Shown here piece after piece: positions 16,048 to 23,316 of a DNA stretch of 30,798 nucleotides (positions are counted from its first letter, which is position 1; the number at the start of each line of letters is the position of its first letter). The position numbers were made by a program, and so were the translations under genes. Source of the DNA: JBCAWW01 sp039024315 (GTDB lineage: Bacteria; Bacteroidota; Bacteroidia; J057); the NCBI GenBank assembly GCA_039024315.1, contig JBCCQN010000087.1:1-30798 (forward strand), written 5' to 3'. Under the pieces are notes generated by a model that saw nothing but the letters and a program-made list of their open reading frames with translations, was not told where the DNA came from and ran no database searches.

Positions 16048-18770
16048 AAGCCGATACTGAGGCCTATCCCTTCGGGGAACTCTTATCTCGCATCTCTGAG
16101 AAAGCAATCGCAATTCACGAATTAGCCCTCAACAGCTCTCCTTTTCTGGATTTACCGGCTAATTTTAGGATTGAGGGCTTTGACGAGCGCTGGTCAGATC
16201 TGTGGGAGGCTAGCCGTTGGCGAACGCTCCTCCCTATCAAAAAACTGCTCCTGCCCAAAGCCGAAGCTAGCCCGCTCAAAAGCCTAGTTGATACGCTGCA
16301 GGCTTATGTGCAAGACCAGCAAGAGTTGCAAGCCTTTGAGCGTTTGCGCGAAGAGCGCCAACAAATCATCCAAGTCGGCGAGGAATGGAAAGCGCGCAAA
16401 GAAGCCATAGTCGAACGCGAGGCACAATTAGCTGAACGAGAGCAGCGCCAGACCCATCAGCTCAAAAAGCTGGAAGAGGAGCGTGAAAACCTGCAATCGC
16501 AGATTGCGATGCTGCAACAAAAAGCCCCGGAAAGCATCCGCAAACAGAAAGAACGCAGCATACTCGAAGCCAAAATTGAATACGCGCGACAGCGCCAAGA
16601 ATTTTATAGTCAACTCAATGTGGAGGCTCATCTGGAGTTGGTAAGCCAAATTCCGCTGTTAGAAGCTCAAGTCAAGCAACAGAAAGTGCTGGACTTAGAT
16701 ATAAACGCCTGGTGGACGCTGCTGAGTGAAAGCATCCAAAGCGGACAACAAATGCAAGAAGCTTTTGCGGCTTTGTTGGTTGATCAGCAAGCGACTTTCA
16801 CACACCAAAGCGAGTATTTGCATGATTTGCTCCACAATCTAGGCGAGAGTCTCAAATTAGCCCCAGAGTCAAAATCTGCCGAAATCAGTCCAGAACGCTG
16901 GATCGCTGCGGAAAAGAAACACATCCAACAACAGATAGATCGTACCGAAGGCCAAAAACGCCTGCAAAGCCTGCAGCAGGAACGTACTCAAAGCATAGAA
17001 GCGGCTAAAACCGCCCTCAGAGAAGCCCGCCAAAATCACGAAACTCGCTTAGCTGAGCTTGAAAAAGCACAGAAACGTCTCAGCGAGCAAGCTCGCGATC
17101 ACAAACAAAGCCTTTTGGCTTGGCTGGAAAACAACTATCCAGAGTGGGAGCAGCGCTTTGGCAAAGTGATTCGGGAAGAAGTATTGCGGCAAGCCTATCT
17201 GGGCCCAAGCATTGAGCGCATCAATGAGCAAATCTTTGGTGTCAATCTCGATCTAGACGAAATCGATCTACCCGAACTACCCAAAATCGACTTTGCCAAA
17301 GAAGAGGCGGCGATTGCGGAGCAGATCGAGCAGCAAAAGCACGCTTGGGTTAAAGAAGAGCAAAGCTTAGTACGAAAACAGGAAAACCTACAAAAACGCT
17401 GGAAACAACGTTTACGTGATCAGCAGCGCAAACTCGATAAGTTGGGCTACGATATTGAGCAGACCGATCTCCGGATTCGGAAAATGCGAACTGACTACTG
17501 TTCTCAGCTGCAAAACCAGCAGCAACAGCAGGAACAGGCCCGTTTACGCCAACAATATGCCCTCGACGCCCTGCAAAAAGTGGTGCAAGAGCAGGTTTTG
17601 CAGATACAAGATTATCTGACTCATCTTCAGGCTCAGTGGGATCAACTAGCCCAAAACTGGGCCCAAAACTGGCTGGCCCAGCAAGCCAAGATCAAAGACT
17701 TCTTGCAAATCCCTGCGGCAAAGGAGGCTAATGCAGAAAACCCCATGGTGCAATTACATCAGGCGAGGATGTTTCAACCTTTGGTCATGGCCTATCAGCA
17801 GGAAAAAGCCATGCTTTTGGATCGTTTGCCACTTTGGGCCGAGGAATTGGAGCATAGCCGACAGGCCAAAACGCCTTTTCCCGATCATTTGCACATAGAA
17901 GTGCTGACGGAGCGGCTTTTTGAGATTGAAGCGGCGCAGCGTGAAGATCCTTTGGCGGCCTTGCACGAACAAATCCAGCAAAGCCAGACGGCGGCGGAGC
18001 TTTGCGAGCAATCATTGCAGCGCAGACGGCAGGCATTTTTGGCTTATTTCGAGCCCAAGGGCCTCTTCCAAGCGTTCCACGCCGTGGAGATCGAAAAATT
18101 TGCTGACTTCTTACGGGATTTCATGCAAGGCAACGAAATCAATGAGCTGCGCGAGCAATTGGGCGTCAAGCATAGCGATCTGCTGGGCAAACTGGCCGAG
18201 CATTTGCCCAATTTTGCTTGGCGAGAGACTTTGGCGGCACAAATCCAGCAATGGAATGATACCTTATTAAAGGAGAATCGTTTTGCGCTGCAGTTGGTCG
18301 AGGCGCCACATCCGCTACTAAGCCTTTTTGACGAGCTCAAGCAGTTTCACGCACAATTTGTGGCTGAGTTGGGCGCGCCTTCGCTTTTTACCAGTAATCA
18401 AGGGGAAAATCGCAATCTGCAGGCCCTCGATTTGCTCGACCGTATATATAAGGAGTTGTTGGCCTATCCCTTCGGGCAGCTTCAGGTCGCGGATGTCTGC
18501 AATTTGCAGTTGGTGGATCAGGCAAATCTGGCCCATCAAATGCAGCCTGATCGTTTGCCGGACGACTTACCCTTGAGTATGCTCGCTCAACTGAGACTCT
18601 CCTTGGCCAATATCCTGTTGGCCGAACTGGAGGATAAGAAACCGCCTCATTGGCTCTGGCCAGAGGGCAATCAGCTTCCCCCTAGCCTACTGGAGCAGAC
18701 ATTCGTAGAATGCGAAAATCAAGGTCTAATCCTGTTATCCGCGGCTTTTCAGGGCTCGGATCCCTTTTAG
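16044..18770 (+). CDS. Large coiled-coil protein, probable ATPase-dead SMC/MukB-like
   Basis: This 908-residue cytoplasmic protein has long Gln/Glu/Lys/Arg-rich coiled coils (about 90-180, 290-355, 420-520). A non-coiled centre at about 362-415 contains WEQRFGKVIREEVLRQAYLG and FGVNLDLDEIDLP, in the place of an SMC hinge. The C-terminus, from about 842, mimics an ABC C-lobe: LSMLAQLRLSLANILLAELE for the LSGGQ signature helix, PPHWLWPEG for Walker B (the Asp is Pro873, Glu874 kept), and GLILLSAAFQG for the strand before the H-loop. No Walker A exists in the protein. The gene overlaps the preceding small gene by ATGA. Together the operon looks like a MukBEF/MksBEF relative that has lost ATP hydrolysis and in which no kleisin is evident. 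A structural coiled-coil protein is the fallback. Confidence 0.7.
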   Translation: MKADTEAYPFGELLSRISEKAIAIHELALNSSPFLDLPANFRIEGFDERWSDLWEASRWRTLLPIKKLLLPKAEASPLKSLVDTLQAYVQDQQELQAFERLREERQQIIQVGEEWKARKEAIVEREAQLAEREQRQTHQLKKLEEERENLQSQIAMLQQKAPESIRKQKERSILEAKIEYARQRQEFYSQLNVEAHLELVSQIPLLEAQVKQQKVLDLDINAWWTLLSESIQSGQQMQEAFAALLVDQQATFTHQSEYLHDLLHNLGESLKLAPESKSAEISPERWIAAEKKHIQQQIDRTEGQKRLQSLQQERTQSIEAAKTALREARQNHETRLAELEKAQKRLSEQARDHKQSLLAWLENNYPEWEQRFGKVIREEVLRQAYLGPSIERINEQIFGVNLDLDEIDLPELPKIDFAKEEAAIAEQIEQQKHAWVKEEQSLVRKQENLQKRWKQRLRDQQRKLDKLGYDIEQTDLRIRKMRTDYCSQLQNQQQQQEQARLRQQYALDALQKVVQEQVLQIQDYLTHLQAQWDQLAQNWAQNWLAQQAKIKDFLQIPAAKEANAENPMVQLHQARMFQPLVMAYQQEKAMLLDRLPLWAEELEHSRQAKTPFPDHLHIEVLTERLFEIEAAQREDPLAALHEQIQQSQTAAELCEQSLQRRRQAFLAYFEPKGLFQAFHAVEIEKFADFLRDFMQGNEINELREQLGVKHSDLLGKLAEHLPNFAWRETLAAQIQQWNDTLLKENRFALQLVEAPHPLLSLFDELKQFHAQFVAELGAPSLFTSNQGENRNLQALDLLDRIYKELLAYPFGQLQVADVCNLQLVDQANLAHQMQPDRLPDDLPLSMLAQLRLSLANILLAELEDKKPPHWLWPEGNQLPPSLLEQTFVECENQGLILLSAAFQGSDPF

Positions 18771-18814
18771 TGTGATATCTTGACTTTGGCTTTGACGGAT
18801 TTTTTTTGACGCTA

Positions 18815-18970
18815 CTGCTGCGCAGAACGCTCGTGTCTAATGTTTACATTTTACAAAAATGTAGCGACGCAATCCCGAAAGCTTTCGCGGATGCGTCGCT
18901 ACGGATCGTATCGATCGATACCATTTATATTATTGGAGATAAGCGTTCCGCGTCCCGAAAGCTTTCGGGA
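18815..18970. repeat. Composite repeat cluster between convergent genes
   Basis: The cluster holds a mini-hairpin in reverse orientation (18815-18828), then a long palindrome (18861-18902) with perfect 11-bp outer arms GTAGCGACGCA/TGCGTCGCTAC around TCCCGAAAGCTTTCGCGGA. A tail with TATCGATCGATA follows, then GTTCCGCG (18945-18952) fused to the perfect 18-base palindrome TCCCGAAAGCTTTCGGGA (18953-18970). Confidence 0.85.
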
Positions 18971-19000
18971 GTAAAAACAAGCACGCCCCCCCTAATCCCA

Positions 19001-19984
19001 TCACAATGCTAAGACCATCCCCTCCTCGGATATGTTCATACCTGCGTCAAAAACGATCTGGCGTTCGGCGGAGCCGGCCTGTAATAAAGGATTGGTGTGG
19101 TTGAAATGCAGAAAATGAATCTTGGCTTTGTCCTTGGCCGGTAAATCGGCAAAAAGTACTAGGCTCTCCTCTACAAAGGGATGAGGAATCTCAGACATGT
19201 CACGGCCCGGTATCTCTCCGTTTTGAAAAAAGGTCGCATCTAATAAGGCATAATCTACCTGATGGATATAATCTCTTATATCTCGCTCCCAATGGCTCCA
19301 TTTGTCGATGTCAGGGATAAAAAGCAGCGATTTGGCGGGCCCACGTACGATGTAGCCGACCGTTTCGGAAAACTCGCCTCGGTGCGGTACCAGGATCGGT
19401 TCGATTGCAATCTGCGAATTTAGGATATAGCTCGTATCGGCCTTAATGCGCTGTAGGTCGATGTTTTGCAGCTTAACCAATTGGGACCAAGGGCCGTTAG
19501 TGTCTAGAAATTGCTTCATGCGTGGCATAGTGTACACTGGGACTCGCTTTGCACCCATGACCTCTCGACCCAGATGCATTAATCCCGAATAGTGGCCGAT
19601 ATGGGCGTGGGTTAGCCAAATCCCTCCAAACTGGTTTTGTGGCGCTAATTGTTGCAAATCGTGGTATTGGGAGGGAAATTCTGGGCTTGCTTCGATCATC
19701 CAGCTGGTTTTACCTATCTGATCTACAATTCCCAAACAGACGGCTCGGCGGGCTTTGCTTCTATCCTTATATACTGCTTGGCAACAGTCCTTGAGACAGC
19801 CAGCCTGAGGGTAGCCGGCATCTTGAGCAATCCCGAGTATGGAGACAAAGGTCTGAGGGTGCTTGGGGGGGCTTAGTGGTTTTGTCCTATTTTGGGTACA
19901 AGCTAACATAGCCATAATCATGAATAGCGTCGCACAAAGGCAAATTGCCGTCAGGGGGTGTTTCAGACACAGTTTCGTGTTCAT
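19001..19984 (-). CDS. PqqB-like metallo-beta-lactamase-fold lipoprotein
   Basis: This 327-residue protein has a hydrophobic leader with lipobox MLAC (Cys29), so it is probably a lipoprotein. From residue about 45 it follows the PqqB-like branch of the metallo-beta-lactamase fold: ILGIAQDAGYPQAGCLKDCC (cysteine cluster), LTHAHIGHYSGL with His126, His128 and His131 but Gly at the position of the usual Asp130, PHRGEFSETVGY, and HFNHTNPLL near the end. PqqB acts in pyrroloquinoline quinone synthesis, but no other pqq gene is present here and PqqB is not normally a lipoprotein, so this is more likely an exported hydrolase of unknown substrate. It is a single gene divergent from 20215. Confidence 0.82.
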   Translation of the reverse strand: MNTKLCLKHPLTAICLCATLFMIMAMLACTQNRTKPLSPPKHPQTFVSILGIAQDAGYPQAGCLKDCCQAVYKDRSKARRAVCLGIVDQIGKTSWMIEASPEFPSQYHDLQQLAPQNQFGGIWLTHAHIGHYSGLMHLGREVMGAKRVPVYTMPRMKQFLDTNGPWSQLVKLQNIDLQRIKADTSYILNSQIAIEPILVPHRGEFSETVGYIVRGPAKSLLFIPDIDKWSHWERDIRDYIHQVDYALLDATFFQNGEIPGRDMSEIPHPFVEESLVLFADLPAKDKAKIHFLHFNHTNPLLQAGSAERQIVFDAGMNISEEGMVLAL

Positions 19985-20214
19985 GTTTTCGGATATTATA
20001 TGAAAACGCAGTATTTATTGGTATCCTGTTTGCAATATGCGAATTTTGGCTTTTTGGCCTAATTCTGAATTGAGATGGTTCACTCCTAAAAATTGTCAGT
20101 CCGCCACGGCTTATTGACGGCTCGCGGTACGAAAGCTTGAGACAGTTGCATAAACACATAACTTCGAAACATACCAATTCACTTATCCTTCAAGCTTTCT
20201 AGTATCTATCAGTC

Positions 20215-22854
20215 ATGCAGGCGAATACCTATAAGCATATCTATATCGCTAATGTAGCGAGTGAGCCGAGCCGCAAAAAAGCGGTGCAAGAGGCCCGTCT
20301 CTTACAAGCCGAAATCAAAAGGTATTTTTCGCAGGACTCCAATATCAAAGTAGTTACAGAAGGTAAAGAAGGACAAGTATGGGCCTTTGATCTATTAAAT
20401 GGTCAATCACCATCAAAAGAGGTTGTGATGCTCCATTTTATGTCAGAGCGACCCATTTCCGATCGCTGGTATCTCAATACCTCGGGCGGAAGAAGGAAAG
20501 CAATCAATGGGGATAGCATTCAATTTGAGGAGTTAAGCAATTTACAACTTGTCATTTTGGATGGGGGTGCTAGTCTTGAGTCTGTAGAGCAACTGTTATT
20601 TGCAGGGATTCCACAGGTATTGGTCTTATCGCAACACGGGGAAGAAGCGAAGGACGAGCTATTGAGGCAGCATCTATATGAGTCGCTTTCCAAAGGTATG
20701 TCCTTTGAGGAAACCTACAGTTTTGTGCGTAACCGCTTCCCGGAACGCTTCCGTTTACAGGAGATCCCACAGGATCCCTTCCAGTATTGGGAAGTAAAAG
20801 AGGAATGGGAGAAGCACGCTGATTTTCCAGAGGGGATGTATTACCTGTCCACTTCGACAGAAATATTAGCACTGCCCCTTGGGGCAGCCGCAAAAGCTGA
20901 GGCAGTATTGCCTAGTCTGGAGCAGGAGGTGCTACCGAGTGTACCTTCAGGTATGTACTTCTGTACCCAAGAGCTCAAAGGCTTGAACACACCTCGTTTC
21001 TTAGACTATAGTCGTCTAGAAGAAACCCTTCAGCTGAGTACGCGGACAGATTTGTGGCCTAGCCAAGAATCCGCTTCACACACAGTCATTGAGAGAACGC
21101 CAGATCCAGTAGCATCGGAGTCTCCCGCGGAAAGTACCACACATATTAGGGAGGATAGCACAGAATCGGAAGCAACACACAGTTCTGTGATCGTAGTTCA
21201 ATCCGCAAGACAAGTATCCGAAGCTGTCGACACACAACAAAAAGTTCGTCCACAAAACGATAACGCTTGGATCGATCAGCTTGTAGACCAATACCGTCGT
21301 AGATTTACGATCAGTTTGCCACGCTCTTACAAAAGAGGGGTTGCTGCGGTAAGTTTGGCTGCTGTGCTGGTGATGGTGTTTTCTGTTTTGACCTGGAAGC
21401 AGATGTCCAAGAGTGAAGCTGTCGAGCAAGCATTGCAATCTGAGTTGTACAATCAGCAAACGGCCTTTATTACCAAGAAGACATATAATGTACTCTTGTT
21501 GCCATTTCGCTCACATCTCGATTGCGTACCGACGGAGTCGTACTTTGAATCTGGGATCGTCAATCAAATCAATAGCTTACAAGCTAGTGAAGACATCGGA
21601 CTCAGAGTCGCTTATGTACACAAAGGCTTTTGTCCGCAAAATGCGGATGAAGCCCGAGAAATCGCACAAGAGCATCAGGCAGACTTAATAATCTGGGGAG
21701 ATTATCGAAAAGTTGCCGGAGATGCAGACGAAGTGGTATTGCGTTATCTCTCTATGGAAGAGCGCTATCAAGAGATGAGTAGCCTATTGAGAGAGCATAT
21801 TGGTAAGCAAGCTTTAAGTGAGGATTTAAAGCAAGGCACTTTTGCTGGCCATCAGGCCGATATAAGTAAATGGATCATGGGCTTCGCCCAATTGCATGCC
21901 GAATCTTATCGCAATGCCCTGAGCTATCTCAACGAGATTGATAACAAGGATGAATACACTTCATCGGTCATCCATCACATGATGGCCAAGTGCTATCAAG
22001 GATTGAGTTTAGACGACAAAGCCCTACAGTCATACAATGAGGCGATTTGTTTGAATCCTGAAAACGCTGGTGCTTTTCACAGCCGAGGCCGTTTTTATCA
22101 GCAACAACGTCGTATAGACCTCGCGGTTTATGACCTCGAAAAAGTAATGGAGCTAGAGCCCAAGCATAATAAAGCCAAAATGTTGGCAGGCATGCTTAAG
22201 GAATCCTACACCGAAAACGCGAAAAATAAGACCCAAGAGCCGGTAAATCAAAAGACACTTTTGCCTAATCTTGATACTGCGGCCCTGCTAGCGGAAATGG
22301 ACACACCTCTTTCTCTACCTCGTCCGCAGGAATTACTCGCCAAAGAGTCGGATCGTAAAAACATCACAAAACTCTTGGCCGAAAAAGAAGCAGAACTCGC
22401 CGCCGAGCAACGTCGCCGCAACCGCGAGAAGATGCAACAACTGATGACCGCTGTCAATGAGTACACACAGTTTATCAGACAGTATCCTGACAAAGCTAGC
22501 CTCTACCACCAACGTGGCGTAGCTTACGAAATGCTCAAGCAAGAAAGCGAAGCCCTCGCCGACTTTAGCCACGCCATTCGTCTTGATCCTGGATTGATGA
22601 ACGCCTACTTGGACCGCGCAGCCCTTTATGTCAGCCAGAGCGATAATGAAAAAGCCCTTGCTGATTACAACGAAGCTCTACGATTGAGCCCACAAAACGC
22701 AGATGTTTATGCCGTGCGTGCCGAACTTCTCCGCAAACTTGGCCGTTATGCCAGCGCTGAGAATGATGCCCGCAAAGCGATCACCCTTGATCCCGGCAAT
22801 AGAAGATATCAAAGACTTTTAGGAAGGATTTCTGAGGAGCTTACAAGCTACTGA
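20215..22854 (+). CDS. Membrane TPR protein with a degenerate CHAT-like N-terminus
   Basis: This protein has 879 residues. Residues 1-180 follow the caspase-like CHAT pattern: YIANVASEP and LLQAEI, then VVMLHFMSERP where active members have HFxGHG, LVILDGGAS where they have LNACxS, and LLFAGIPQVLVLSQ with LYESLSKGMSFEETY. The catalytic His is replaced by Ser/Glu and the Cys by Gly117 or Gly118, so it should be a pseudoprotease. A single transmembrane helix lies at about 375-394. Residues about 425-500 (NVLLLPFRSH, IIWGDY) resemble the periplasmic-type alpha/beta domain found in FlgO/TolB-like TPR proteins. TPR repeats occur at about 583-660 and 762-870. I infer a signalling or scaffolding role; the partner is unknown. 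A strong terminator follows 31 bases after the stop. Confidence 0.85.
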   Translation: MQANTYKHIYIANVASEPSRKKAVQEARLLQAEIKRYFSQDSNIKVVTEGKEGQVWAFDLLNGQSPSKEVVMLHFMSERPISDRWYLNTSGGRRKAINGDSIQFEELSNLQLVILDGGASLESVEQLLFAGIPQVLVLSQHGEEAKDELLRQHLYESLSKGMSFEETYSFVRNRFPERFRLQEIPQDPFQYWEVKEEWEKHADFPEGMYYLSTSTEILALPLGAAAKAEAVLPSLEQEVLPSVPSGMYFCTQELKGLNTPRFLDYSRLEETLQLSTRTDLWPSQESASHTVIERTPDPVASESPAESTTHIREDSTESEATHSSVIVVQSARQVSEAVDTQQKVRPQNDNAWIDQLVDQYRRRFTISLPRSYKRGVAAVSLAAVLVMVFSVLTWKQMSKSEAVEQALQSELYNQQTAFITKKTYNVLLLPFRSHLDCVPTESYFESGIVNQINSLQASEDIGLRVAYVHKGFCPQNADEAREIAQEHQADLIIWGDYRKVAGDADEVVLRYLSMEERYQEMSSLLREHIGKQALSEDLKQGTFAGHQADISKWIMGFAQLHAESYRNALSYLNEIDNKDEYTSSVIHHMMAKCYQGLSLDDKALQSYNEAICLNPENAGAFHSRGRFYQQQRRIDLAVYDLEKVMELEPKHNKAKMLAGMLKESYTENAKNKTQEPVNQKTLLPNLDTAALLAEMDTPLSLPRPQELLAKESDRKNITKLLAEKEAELAAEQRRRNREKMQQLMTAVNEYTQFIRQYPDKASLYHQRGVAYEMLKQESEALADFSHAIRLDPGLMNAYLDRAALYVSQSDNEKALADYNEALRLSPQNADVYAVRAELLRKLGRYASAENDARKAITLDPGNRRYQRLLGRISEELTSY

Positions 22855-22885
22855 AGAAGCACTTGAGTTTGGTGTATTGGTAGTT

Positions 22886-22916
22886 GCCCGGCCTTCTGGC
22901 CGGGCTTCATTTTTTT
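22886..22916 (+). terminator. Rho-independent terminator after the CHAT-like/TPR gene
   Basis: An 8-bp perfect GC stem GCCCGGCC/GGCCGGGC with a TTCT loop is followed by TTCATTTTTTT. Confidence 0.93.
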
Positions 22917-22994
22917 AATGTTGAGACGAAATTTGGTGTTGGGATAATGGTTATCTATTTGTTAACTAGTGTTTTATGCCTGATATGATTATGG

Positions 22995-23032
22995 GCGGCA
23001 CATCCGCGAAAGCTTTCGGGATTGTGCCGCTA
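22995..23032. repeat. AAGCTTT-core palindrome with GCGGCACA outer stem
   Basis: Outer arms GCGGCACA (22995-23002) and TGTGCCGC (23023-23030) enclose TCCGCGAAAGCTTTCGGGAT. The core matches that at 18873-18891 in reverse orientation, while the outer stem is a different sequence that still pairs perfectly. Confidence 0.82.
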
Positions 23033-23086
23033 CGTTTTTTTAACGCTATTTTTTATTACAGTTAGGTACCTTTGGGTATGGCTTAC

Positions 23087-23248
23087 TCCCGAAAGCTTTC
23101 GGGACGCGGAACGATTATCCCAGGACGCGACAAGGCAATGCCTTGTCGCAACTAAATCCAACCCGATTATCGAGCCTCGCTCGAAAAGAATAGACGGTAG
23201 GTGCGCGCATGCATGCCGCACCCTAGAGACAAGCGTTCTGCGCAGCAG
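23087..23248. repeat. Composite repeat: palindromes, GGTGCG module and mini-hairpin
   Basis: TCCCGAAAGCTTTCGGGA (23087-23104) fuses to CGCGGAACG; the 29 bases at 23085-23113 are the exact reverse complement of 18944-18972. Next comes a palindrome with arms GCGACAAGGCA/TGCCTTGTCGC (23127-23149). A GGTGCG/CGCACC hairpin module follows (23196-23222), then GTTCTGCGCAGCAG (23235-23248). Confidence 0.83.
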
Positions 23249-23264
23249 TCCACCAAATACAAAA

Positions 23265-23293
23265 AACCCACATAGGAAACTCCTACATGGGTT
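23265..23293 (-). terminator. Terminator of the Omp28-like gene
   Basis: On the minus strand, 13-base arms pair around a GTT loop with two G-U wobbles and are followed by a T run. On the plus strand the same two positions would be A-C mismatches, so the structure is built for minus-strand RNA. Confidence 0.85.
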
Positions 23294-23316
23294 TTGATGA
23301 AATATTTTGTCAGGTC

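Noticed and set aside
16030..16060. Programmed -1 frameshift joining the small gene and the coiled-coil gene
   Set aside because: The frame relation would allow it, but no X-XXY-YYZ slippery heptamer or following stem is seen; ATGA reinitiation is simpler.
23067..23074. TACCTTTG match to the Bacteroidota -7 box on the plus strand
   Set aside because: No plus-strand gene follows before the convergent terminator at 23265; probably chance in an AT-rich gap.
23022..23297. Open frames running through the repeat gaps
   Set aside because: They consist of repeat sequence read in all frames and on both strands, with no protein signature.
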